A DNA stretch of 64,000 nucleotides from WHSW01 sp963749365. Its GTDB lineage: Bacteria > Actinomycetota > Thermoleophilia > Solirubrobacterales > 70-9. A model generated the notes under the pieces. That model saw only the letters and a program-made list of their open reading frames with translations. It was not told where the DNA came from and searched no databases. This document shows, in pieces, positions 11,448-18,465 of this stretch. Location of the stretch: contig CAVVME010000003.1 of NCBI GenBank assembly GCA_963749365.1, forward strand, positions 558,001 through 622,000. Direction: 5' to 3'. The translations under genes and the position numbers were made by a program. Within the stretch, counting starts at the first letter, position 1. Every line of letters begins with the position of its first letter.

Positions 11448-11538
11448 CTCCGGCAGGCTAGATGCTTTGGTGCGCCTAACTTGGGAATCAATGGTCTAGC
11501 GGCGGATTCGCCGTGCCAGCACGTATGATCCCGCCGGC

Positions 11539-11952
11539 GTGAGCATCGCAGGGTCAGAGGCGGCATCGGCCTCCCAGGTCGGGCGCGAACGACGCGCGCC
11601 GATCGTCGGGAGCTGCCGGATTCAACTCCAGTCGACGGGGTTCTCGAGCAACGTGCGCCGGCTCGAGGAGGGCCTCGAGCAACTCGACGCCCAGGACCGC
11701 CGCCAGGTCCGGGTCCTCGTCGCCCGCCTGGCTGCGCAATGGATCGGCGAGCAGGGCCCGTCTCACCGGACCCTGGTCGGCGAGGTGGCGACGAACGGGT
11801 CGATGCTCAGGATCGACGTGTTCACCGACCCGCCGGCCGACGACCCCGCGCTCTGGGAGGAGCTAGCCGTGCCACTGGCTCGTGACTCGGAGCCGATGCG
11901 CTGGGCACTCGACCGTCGCCGTTCCTCCGGCGTCTGGTTCGAGCTGCGCTGA
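11539..11952 (+). CDS. Degenerate GHKL (anti-sigma-like) ATPase-fold protein, hypothetical
   Basis: 137 residues, GTG start. I do not recognise a characterised family, but the pattern resembles a worn-down HATPase_c_2 domain as in RsbW-type anti-sigma kinases. The helix VRVLVARLAAQWIGEQG stands where SELVTNAVRHA is expected. SMLRIDVFTDPP matches the strand that follows, and WALDRRRSSGVWFELR matches the usual ending WGV...TVWFEL. The catalytic Glu and N-box Asn appear replaced by Arg and Gln, so ATP binding is doubtful. It is divergent from cysK. Confidence 0.55.
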   Translation: MSIAGSEAASASQVGRERRAPIVGSCRIQLQSTGFSSNVRRLEEGLEQLDAQDRRQVRVLVARLAAQWIGEQGPSHRTLVGEVATNGSMLRIDVFTDPPADDPALWEELAVPLARDSEPMRWALDRRRSSGVWFELR

Positions 11953-12060
11953 GCGCTCCCGAGCCTCGCGAGTCAAGGCGCGCGAGAATCATGCTCGGCA
12001 CCACTTGATTCGCAGCTTTCTGCGGGGGTATGGGCCGGACTGAAGCCGTCCGCCAGACCG

Positions 12061-12066
12061 AGGAGG
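12061..12066 (+). promoter_or_regulatory. Strong ribosome binding site
   Basis: AGGAGG ends 8 bases before the ATG at 12075. It favours that start over an upstream in-frame ATG at 12030 for the SnoaL-like gene. Confidence 0.7.
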
Positions 12067-12074
12067 CATCGAAG

Positions 12075-12470
12075 ATGTCCAACGCAGACACCCTGAAGGA
12101 AGGCTACGCGGCGTTCGGGCGCGGAGACCTGGATGGTGCGACCGCCAACTTCTCCGACGACGTCCGCTGGGAGAACCCGGAAGCGCCGCAGCTACCGAAC
12201 AGCGGCCTCACCCAGGGAAAGGACCAGGTCAAGCAGCTTTTCGCCGCGCTCGCTGACCATTGGTCATCGTTCACGATCACGCCCGACGAGTTCATCGAGA
12301 GCGGCGATACGGTCGTCGTCCTCAGCCACAGCGAGGCGACCGGGAAGGACACCGGCAAGGACGTCAAGCTGCCTTGGGTGCACGTGTGGCGATTCAGCGA
12401 CGGAAAGGTGACCGAGGTCCAGGCGCTCACCGATACGGCACTGGCCGCCGACGCATTGGGGAAGTCCTAA
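12075..12470 (+). CDS. SnoaL-like / nuclear transport factor 2-fold protein
   Basis: 131 residues with the short NTF2-like cone fold pattern: an N-terminal helix ending GYAAFGRGDLDGATANF, then DDVRWENP, and the closing strands VHVWRFSDGKVTEVQALTDT. Members are small ligand-binding proteins, isomerases or hydrolases, and no catalytic residue set identifies which. The ATG at 12075 follows a perfect AGGAGG. A second NTF2-like gene follows 49 bases downstream. Confidence 0.8.
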   Translation: MSNADTLKEGYAAFGRGDLDGATANFSDDVRWENPEAPQLPNSGLTQGKDQVKQLFAALADHWSSFTITPDEFIESGDTVVVLSHSEATGKDTGKDVKLPWVHVWRFSDGKVTEVQALTDTALAADALGKS

Positions 12471-12519
12471 AGCTCAGGCGCCTCGACAAGGGCAAGCCCC
12501 GCGCGATACTGCGCGGGCG

Positions 12520-12921
12520 ATGTCGCAGGAGAACGTCGAAGTCGTACGCGGTGCCTTCGCATCGATGACCTTCCCCGGAGACCCTGAAGCGATGGTGGCC
12601 GCCAGCGATCCGGGGTTCGAGATGCACCTCGTCGGGGTCGGCGGAGAATCCGTCTACTACGAGGGAGCCAGCGGCATTCATGAGTGGTTTCGCGACGTGG
12701 CCGAGAGTTGGGAATCCTTGCGATTTGAGGCCACTGAGCTTCGCGATCTGGGCGACCGCGTTCTCGTCCTCGGTGATGTGAGCGGTTGCGGTCGTGCCAG
12801 CGGGGTCGAGGTCGACGACCGATGGGCTTGGATCGTCGAGGTGAGAGGCGGCAGGGCTACCAGCCTGCGCGGGTTCCTCGACCAACGCGAGGCGCTCGAA
12901 GCCGCCGGGCTTTCGGAGTAG
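12520..12921 (+). CDS. SnoaL-like / NTF2-fold protein
   Basis: 133 residues starting MSQENVEVVRGAF, the usual beginning of the actinobacterial SnoaL-like family. The middle has DPGFEMHLVG, and the C-terminus has WAWIVEVRGGRATSLRGFLD followed by an EALEAAG helix. It is a divergent relative of the upstream gene and may be cotranscribed with it. Substrate unknown. Confidence 0.8.
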   Translation: MSQENVEVVRGAFASMTFPGDPEAMVAASDPGFEMHLVGVGGESVYYEGASGIHEWFRDVAESWESLRFEATELRDLGDRVLVLGDVSGCGRASGVEVDDRWAWIVEVRGGRATSLRGFLDQREALEAAGLSE

Positions 12922-12990
12922 CTCAGGGCCTTGCCAGTCAGGTCAGCGGGCAGGCATCAACTCCCTGCAGGGCGCGCTAGGTTGCCATCG

Positions 12991-13914
12991 ATGGCGACGC
13001 TGGAATCGGCTGCACCACGCCGAGCTCCCGCACAGCCGGGCCTGGTCCAGCTCGGGTTGGTAGGCCTGCTCCTGGGACTGGCCGCAATCGCGTGGGTCGC
13101 CACCGGTGACCGGATGGCGGGAATGGACGCGGGGCCCGGGACCGATCCAGGCACACTCGGCTTCTACGTCACTGCCTGGGTCGTGATGATGGCCGCGATG
13201 ATGTTCCCGTCGATCTGGCCGATGGTCACCATGTACAGCCGGATCCAGGACGGGAAGCGGACAAGGGGGCGAGATGTTCCGCTGGGCGCAACTGCGGCCT
13301 TCGTTGGCGGATACCTGCTGACTTGGACCGCGTGGGGGCTTCTCGCCTATGCCGTGTATCAGATCGGCAGCTCTGTCTGGCCGGAGGCCCTTGCCTGGGA
13401 GCGCGGGGGACCTTACGTTGCGGGCGGGGTGATCATTGCCGCGGCTCTCTATCAGCTCACACCGCTGAAGAACGCCTGCCTGAAGAGGTGCCGCAGCCCG
13501 ATGATGTTTCTCATGAAAGCCTGGCAGCCGGGGCGGATCGGCGCGCTGCGGATGGGGCTCGCTCACGGCGCCTGGTGCGTCGGCTGCTGCTGGGGACTGA
13601 TGGCCGCGTTGTTCGCCCTCGGCGTGATGAGCGTCGGCTGGATGGTCTTTATCGCGGCGTTGATTGCGGCGGAGAAGCTGCTGCCCTGGAGAGCGCTCGC
13701 GAGCTACGGCATCGCGGTACTGCTCCTGGCGATGGGCCTCCTCGTGGCTTTCGCTCCGTCAAGCGTGCCTGGCTTGACCTTGCCGGACTCGCCGGAGGCG
13801 GCGAGCGCCCGCGAGATGCACCATGACTCGATGGGCGGCGGGACGCAGCACTCAACGCCCTCCGGATCGATGGACGACGAGGGCATGCCCGCCGACAACA
13901 TGTCCGGCAACTAG
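12991..13914 (+). CDS. DUF2182 integral membrane protein with His/Met-rich tail
   Basis: 307 residues with about six to seven membrane helices. Family landmarks are WVVMMAAMMFPSIWPMV, LKNACLKRCRSP and AHGAWCVGCCWGLM, giving conserved Met and Cys pairs inside or near the membrane. The last 34 residues are hydrophilic and rich in His and Met (MHHDSMGGG onward), like copper-handling tails. The ATG at 12991 is chosen because it directly precedes the conserved region. DUF2182 proteins are often annotated as predicted metal-binding membrane proteins, and the neighbour on the other strand is DUF1326, a frequent partner. A copper role is inference. Confidence 0.85.
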   Translation: MATLESAAPRRAPAQPGLVQLGLVGLLLGLAAIAWVATGDRMAGMDAGPGTDPGTLGFYVTAWVVMMAAMMFPSIWPMVTMYSRIQDGKRTRGRDVPLGATAAFVGGYLLTWTAWGLLAYAVYQIGSSVWPEALAWERGGPYVAGGVIIAAALYQLTPLKNACLKRCRSPMMFLMKAWQPGRIGALRMGLAHGAWCVGCCWGLMAALFALGVMSVGWMVFIAALIAAEKLLPWRALASYGIAVLLLAMGLLVAFAPSSVPGLTLPDSPEAASAREMHHDSMGGGTQHSTPSGSMDDEGMPADNMSGN

Positions 13915-13924
13915 CGGGCTTCGC

Positions 13925-14569
13925 TCAGAGCTCGTCCTCGCTCGACCACTCGAACGGTATGTGCTTTGCCGAGCGTCCGGCCCAGTCCCACTTGTAGCCG
14001 TAAGCATCGACGTCGTTCTTGGTCGCGATCCCGTAGGTGGTTGGGCCGCTGTTGGGGCCGGCCTCCGAGCCGGGGATGTTCGTGACCTCGACGTTCTCTC
14101 CGGGACGGGTCGTTGGCCCGGTCAACACCTCAGCGCTGCCGCTGGCCTGACCGTTGATCTCGAGGCTCCAAGAGCTCGAGTCGTCGGCGATCCGGAGGTC
14201 GATCGATGCGAACTCGATCCCCTTCACCTCGCCGAAGGCGCTCTCGGCGAGCGCCTGCGGCCAGCTACCCGCCTGTCCGCCGAAAATCGCCTGGAGCGCC
14301 TCGCGCTGGGCGCCATCGGCGCTCTCTTCGATGAACAAACCGGCGTCCATTTTGACGTCCTCATCCCAGATGTTCCCCTCGAATTCCGCGACTCCGGCCA
14401 CGGCCATACCATCAAGCTTGACGTCACCGAAGCTGCCCTCCCGGATCCGCCACGCGACGATTCCCTGGCAATCACCCTCGGTCGGCGGCTGCCCCCAGGA
14501 GCACGGACACGGCACGGAGCACTTGCAGAAGTCAATGAAATCCCCGGTCACGTTCCACTTTTCAGCCAT
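13925..14569 (-). CDS. DUF1326 domain protein
   Basis: 214 residues beginning MAEKWNVTGDFIDFCKC. The N-terminal Cys cluster CKCSVPCPCSWGQ with a further Cys at GDCQG is the hallmark of DUF1326. The rest is a beta-rich domain ending in WDWAGRSAKHIPFEW. No signal peptide is seen. The start at 14569 is preferred over 14665 because homologous sequence begins there. It is convergent with the DUF2182 gene, with ten bases between stops. The biochemical role is unknown; the Cys cluster suggests metal binding. Confidence 0.85.
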   Translation of the reverse strand: MAEKWNVTGDFIDFCKCSVPCPCSWGQPPTEGDCQGIVAWRIREGSFGDVKLDGMAVAGVAEFEGNIWDEDVKMDAGLFIEESADGAQREALQAIFGGQAGSWPQALAESAFGEVKGIEFASIDLRIADDSSSWSLEINGQASGSAEVLTGPTTRPGENVEVTNIPGSEAGPNSGPTTYGIATKNDVDAYGYKWDWAGRSAKHIPFEWSSEDEL

Positions 14570-14675
14570 CGCGCTCTCCTCAGGTCGACCCACGGATCCT
14601 ATACCTGGCCAGGCGGGCCTGGAGGAGAAATAGCGGAGGGCAGGATCCGAACCGCCGCTGGACACCTGGAGACCG

Positions 14676-15161
14676 CTAGAGGGAGACCAGAGCCACCAAA
14701 AACAGGGCGAACGCCGCCCAGGTCGCCGCGAACTGGATCCAGTTGATCGTGAAATAGCGCCGGCGTCCTGACTCCCAGTCCGCTGGCATAGTCTCGGGAT
14801 CCCAGGCCAAGATCACGTTGTAGGTCGGGGTCTTCCACACGTTGGAGACTATGAGCACACCGACGAGCACGATGCCCAAGCCGATCGCGGTGAGCACGAA
14901 CGAGGTGGAGCCGGGATCGTCCCAGAGGAGCGCGAGTGCGACGACCGGCCCGATGGTCATCCCGAGTGACCAGGCATAGTTGTAGACCCGGCCCCAGGAC
15001 TTCCCGGCGAACCGAAGGAACGTTTCCATGAAGTTCCGGAAGTCCCGGCCGTCCATCGCTGCGAGCATCGGGCGCATGATCGTGGTCAGCATCCCCAAGA
15101 GGCCAGACGCGAGCCCCGAGAAGAAAACAGACGCTGCGAGTGCCCATTCCTCGGCCGCCAT
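14676..15161 (-). CDS. DUF1772-like four-helix membrane protein
   Basis: 161 residues with four hydrophobic helices at about 6-27, 56-75, 82-103 and 140-160. FSGLASGLLGMLTTIMRPML and the later WDPETMPADWES segment resemble the DUF1772/anthrone-oxygenase-like membrane family. The ATG at 15161 gives the normal start just before helix 1. It is codirectional with the DUF1326 gene and may be transcribed with it. Function unknown. Confidence 0.6.
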   Translation of the reverse strand: MAAEEWALAASVFFSGLASGLLGMLTTIMRPMLAAMDGRDFRNFMETFLRFAGKSWGRVYNYAWSLGMTIGPVVALALLWDDPGSTSFVLTAIGLGIVLVGVLIVSNVWKTPTYNVILAWDPETMPADWESGRRRYFTINWIQFAATWAAFALFLVALVSL

Positions 15162-15270
15162 GGCGCGGATTCCGACCCTATCCCGCGAGGCCTCGCGTGG
15201 CCAGCCCTGGCTGCAGATGTGGTGCATGCCGGCATAACGGCGATATCCCACTTGAACAAGCGGTTTGTTG

Positions 15271-15284
15271 CTCTGGCACCAGAG
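15271..15284. promoter_or_regulatory. Perfect 14-bp inverted repeat in an intergenic region
   Basis: CTCTGG-CA-CCAGAG lies between the DUF1772-like start (15161) and the cupin stop (15296). It could be an operator for the DUF1772/DUF1326 pair; no regulator is assigned. Confidence 0.35.
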
Positions 15285-15295
15285 TCAGCTAGGCG

Positions 15296-15697
15296 CTAGT
15301 CAACCCACCAGTCGCGCTCGCCCTCGACGTCTTCGCGCGGAGCCTCGCCGAGATTGGGCGCGCCGATGACGACGATCTCGAGGCCGTCGGGCCCGGCCTC
15401 GTAGCCTCGCCACATACCGGGCGGGACGCGCACCGCGTCCCACTCCTTGAGCTCGACGATCTCGTCGTCGAGCTTCATCCGCCCGCTCCCGCGCAGGACC
15501 ACGTAGACCTCCTCCTGCGTCTTGTGCGTGTGGCCGTACGGAAAGCGATAGCCGGGCGGGACGCGCTGGTAGCCCAGGCCGGATCGCTCGAGCTCGAGCG
15601 CCTCGGTCGCCAAGCGGAACTCCAGGTCCGGCGCGCCGTCGAACCTGAACCCGACGTCCTCCAGGTCCTCCTTGAAGTTCCTGAGCGTGAACGGCAC
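15296..15697 (-). CDS. Single-domain cupin protein (tandem copy 2)
   Basis: 133 residues. The cupin metal motif is PYGHTHKTQEEVYVVLRGSG followed by the second motif around VRVPPGMWRGYEAGPDGLEI. The GTG at 15697 is preferred: it has an AGGA ribosome site and aligns with the start of the adjacent paralog. No catalytic partner domain is present. The family includes dioxygenases, isomerases and sugar-binding proteins, so the activity is open. Confidence 0.75.
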   Translation of the reverse strand: MPFTLRNFKEDLEDVGFRFDGAPDLEFRLATEALELERSGLGYQRVPPGYRFPYGHTHKTQEEVYVVLRGSGRMKLDDEIVELKEWDAVRVPPGMWRGYEAGPDGLEIVVIGAPNLGEAPREDVEGERDWWVD

Positions 15698-15734
15698 GGT
15701 CGCAATCCTAGCCACGCACGCTGCCATGTCGGGA

Positions 15735-16115
15735 TCAGTCCCAGAAGTCCTCGAACCGCTCGGTGTCGCCCCCCTCGGGCTTGCGGCCACCGATGCAGAT
15801 CACGTCGAGGCCTTCCGGGCCGGCCTCGAACGAGCGGATCACCGAAGGCGCGACGCGCAGCACGTCCCATACTGAGAGCTCGACGACCTCGTCATCGAGC
15901 TTTGCACGGCCGGACCCGCCGACGACGACGTAGGCCTCCTCCTGCTCGCGATGTCGGTGGCCCCAGGGCATACGGGCGCCCCGGTCGTAGGTGAAACGGC
16001 TTATGCCGAGCTCCGGCGATCGCAGAGCTTCCCGCGCGAACCGCCACTGCATTTGAGCATCCTTCGGACTGGCGTCGCGAAGATCGTCAAAGTTCTTCCT
16101 CGTCCAGTCGGGCAT
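15735..16115 (-). CDS. Single-domain cupin protein (tandem copy 1)
   Basis: 126 residues, paralogous to the next gene downstream. It shares NFDDLRD at the start, WGHRHREQEEAYVVVGGSGR, KLDDEVVEL and AGPEGLDVICIGG. The His-x-His and Glu metal ligands are conserved. It lies 37 bases upstream of its paralog on the same strand, so the pair is probably a tandem duplication in one transcript. Function unknown. Confidence 0.78.
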   Translation of the reverse strand: MPDWTRKNFDDLRDASPKDAQMQWRFAREALRSPELGISRFTYDRGARMPWGHRHREQEEAYVVVGGSGRAKLDDEVVELSVWDVLRVAPSVIRSFEAGPEGLDVICIGGRKPEGGDTERFEDFWD

Positions 16116-16141
16116 CCAAGCACCTAGTAAAGCGACGCACG

Positions 16142-16540
16142 CTAGATGTGGTACATGCCCGCATCGGACTCGGCGGTCTCGCGGCGGGCGATGTCGGCGA
16201 TCGTCGTCGAGCTGAACACGTCGCGCAGGGCCTCGACCCCGTCGCGCCAGATCCCTCCCGCCTCGTCCGCCTCCTGGCCGACCTTGCCGTCGAGGGATTG
16301 GACCACCTCGAGCACGGTGATCTCCTCGGGCGGCCGGGCGAGCGAGTAGCCGCCCTTGACCCCGCGCTGGCTCTGCAGCAGCCCGTCGCGACGCAGGGTC
16401 GAGAACAGCTGCTCGAGGAACTGGACCGGCATCTCGCGCCGCTCGGCAATCTGGGCGATCGGCACCGGCGCCGCCCCGGAGCGCGCCAGCTCGGCCATCG
16501 CGACGACTGCATAGCGCGACTTCGAGGTGACCGAGATCAT
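16142..16540 (-). CDS. Rrf2-family transcriptional regulator without Fe-S cysteines
   Basis: 132 residues. The winged helix begins SVTSKSRYAVVAMAELA, and the wing region reads LRRDGLLQSQRGVKGGYSLA, the Rrf2 signature. There is no cysteine in the protein, so it cannot carry the IscR/NsrR cluster. It is more like CymR-type or ligand-responsive Rrf2 proteins. The ATG at 16540 is favoured over 16591. A dyad just upstream may be its own operator. The target genes are not clear from position. Confidence 0.85.
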   Translation of the reverse strand: MISVTSKSRYAVVAMAELARSGAAPVPIAQIAERREMPVQFLEQLFSTLRRDGLLQSQRGVKGGYSLARPPEEITVLEVVQSLDGKVGQEADEAGGIWRDGVEALRDVFSSTTIADIARRETAESDAGMYHI

Positions 16541-16561
16541 CGCGAGAGTTTGTAGCGGATG

Positions 16562-16582
16562 GGAGCGGAAAAACCTCGCTCC
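16562..16582. promoter_or_regulatory. Candidate Rrf2 autoregulatory dyad
   Basis: GGAGCGG and CGCTCC arms flank an A-rich centre, giving a 21-bp imperfect palindrome 22 bases upstream of the Rrf2 ATG. Rrf2 proteins commonly bind AT-centred dyads near their own promoter. The assignment is inference. Confidence 0.4.
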
Positions 16583-16711
16583 TACCGACACGCGCCCAAA
16601 CGGCCCCGGGCGGCCCGGCTAGGATCCCGCGCGGCGGTCCCTACCGCCCGCGGCCTGCGCGGTCGCGATGCGTCCTCCCGGGGCCTGTGTCTCGGTCGTT
16701 GGGGTTGATGA

Positions 16712-17329
16712 GTGAACGAGGAACGACGCTGCCTGGTGATCGATCTGCATCCCACCGTTCGGCTGGGGGTGCGAGGCCTGCTCGAGGACCGCTACGAGGT
16801 CGAGGAGGCCGAGGGCGGCGGCGACGCGCTCGAGCTGCTCACCTCATTGAGCGAGTTCGACGTCGCGATCGTCGAGCTCGCGCCCGGGGTCCAGGCGACG
16901 GGCGACGGGCCCAACGGCCTGCTGGCGATCCGGGCGCTGCGCAAGGCGCGACCCGGACTCGGGATCGTCGCCCACGGGCGGCGCCCCGAGCACCAGGCGG
17001 CGCGACAGGCGCTGGACGCCGGCGCGACCGCATACGTCGCCAAGTGCTCACCGGCCGACTCGCTGGCCCGGGCGGTGGACGCGGCGGCCGAAGCGGAGCG
17101 GTTCGTCGACCCGGCCGCGAAGCCCAACGGCGTCGCCGGGATCACCCGCCGCCAACGCGAGATCCTGCAGCACTACGCCGACGGCCTCTCGACCGCGGCG
17201 ACCGCGAACCGGCTCGGACTCAGCACCGAGACGGTCCGCACACACACCAAGGCCCTCCTCGCCCGCCTGGAAGCCCGCGACCGCACCCACGCGGTCGCCA
17301 TCGGCCTCCGCAACTCCCTGATCGAGTAG
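16712..17329 (+). CDS. LuxR-type response regulator with atypical receiver (Glu at phospho-acceptor position)
   Basis: 205 residues. The receiver is at 6-125 and the LuxR helix-turn-helix at about 143-205 (GITRRQREILQHYADGLS, then STETVRTHTKALLARL). D11 and K111 of the receiver pocket are present. The normal phospho-acceptor position at the end of the third strand reads FDVAIVEL, with E55 instead of Asp. A Glu there often mimics the phosphorylated state, so the protein may be constitutively active. No kinase gene is adjacent. Confidence 0.85.
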   Translation: MNEERRCLVIDLHPTVRLGVRGLLEDRYEVEEAEGGGDALELLTSLSEFDVAIVELAPGVQATGDGPNGLLAIRALRKARPGLGIVAHGRRPEHQAARQALDAGATAYVAKCSPADSLARAVDAAAEAERFVDPAAKPNGVAGITRRQREILQHYADGLSTAATANRLGLSTETVRTHTKALLARLEARDRTHAVAIGLRNSLIE

Positions 17330-17339
17330 CGGGACTGGT

Positions 17340-18392
17340 TCAGAGCCAGCCGCGGTCGCGGGCGATCAAGACGGCCTGAGCCCGATCCACAGCGCCGATC
17401 TTGCGATAGACGTTGTGCAGGTGGGTGCGCACCGTGCTCACCGAGAGCGACAGCTCTTGCGCGATCTGCTTGTAGACCTTGCCCTCGGCGAGCCCTCGGA
17501 GGGCCTCGATCTCCCGCATCGAGAGCGGGCAGGGCTCGCTCGCCCGGCGCCGGCGCTGGCCCGAGTGCGGGAACTCGAACATCAGCGCCTGCAGCGCGGC
17601 GCCGTCGATCTCCAGCGCGTCGGCGGCCTCGCGCAAGGAGTCGGGCGCGATCGGGTCGCCGGCGGCCTGGTGGACGATCAGGTCGCCGAGCCGGATCGCC
17701 GCCGCGTGGCCGTCGGCGTCGGTGGCGTGGTGGCGCTCGACCGCGGTCGCCGCGCCGCCGCCGAGCCCCCAGCGCCGGATCAGCACCGCCCCGACCAGCG
17801 CGTGGTCGATCCCGAGCTCACGGCGCTCCACTCGCACCCGCTCCTCGGGAGACTCGGCCGACCGGCTTGCCGGGTGCCCCTCCCCGTAGAGCTCGACCAG
17901 GACGAGCTTGCCGACGTCGTGCAGAAGTGCCGCGACCGCGAGCTCCTCGCGCTGCGGGAGCCTGGTCAGCTCGCCGATCCGCTCGGTCGCGTTGCGGACC
18001 GAGACCCCGTGGCGGCGAAACTGCTCGTGGCCTTCCGACCAGACGCCCGGCTGCTCGAGCACATCGTAAGTCTCGATTTGGGCAGCCAGCTCGCGAACCC
18101 CGTCCGGCCGCAGCGTTTCGACCGCCTGTCGCACCCCGGCGGTCCGGCCGGAGGGGCCGTCGCCGTTGTTGGCAGCCCGCATCACCGCGATCGCGAGGCC
18201 GGCGTCGGCCTCGACCGCGTCGGCGATGTCGCCCGGCGCCGGCGCCGGGCGCTCGCAGACTCCGACCAAGCGCCGACGCGCCTCGGCGAGAGCGGGCAGA
18301 TCGGAGACGGCGTCGAACGCCGCCGCCAAGCGCCTCCCGCCGGCGCCGGCGCGCCGATCGGCCGCCGCTGACTGGGTGCTCGCATTGCTCAT
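17340..18392 (-). CDS. HDOD domain protein fused to a LuxR-type DNA-binding domain
   Basis: 350 residues. Residues about 12-270 form an HDOD domain; the HD-like core LLHDVGKLVLVELYGEG lies near residue 180. The C-terminal 65 residues are a LuxR helix-turn-helix (LSMREIEALRGLAEG, then SVSTVRTHLHNVYRKIGA). The ATG at 18392 is chosen because upstream open sequence lacks any domain. HDOD domains are usually signalling modules linked to GGDEF, EAL or receiver domains. Fusion to LuxR implies a direct transcription role. It is convergent with the response regulator gene. Confidence 0.85.
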   Translation of the reverse strand: MSNASTQSAAADRRAGAGGRRLAAAFDAVSDLPALAEARRRLVGVCERPAPAPGDIADAVEADAGLAIAVMRAANNGDGPSGRTAGVRQAVETLRPDGVRELAAQIETYDVLEQPGVWSEGHEQFRRHGVSVRNATERIGELTRLPQREELAVAALLHDVGKLVLVELYGEGHPASRSAESPEERVRVERRELGIDHALVGAVLIRRWGLGGGAATAVERHHATDADGHAAAIRLGDLIVHQAAGDPIAPDSLREAADALEIDGAALQALMFEFPHSGQRRRRASEPCPLSMREIEALRGLAEGKVYKQIAQELSLSVSTVRTHLHNVYRKIGAVDRAQAVLIARDRGWL

Positions 18393-18465
18393 CGTCAAGT
18401 TCTCATCGCCATTGGCCGCGCCAAGCGCGGGCTCACCCAATAGATCGGCAGGGGAGCGGCGTTGT

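Noticed and set aside
18400..18412. Single TCTCATCG-like element upstream of the HDOD-LuxR gene
   Set aside because: Only one copy, with no 11-bp tandem arrangement, so no support for control by the 24023 regulator.
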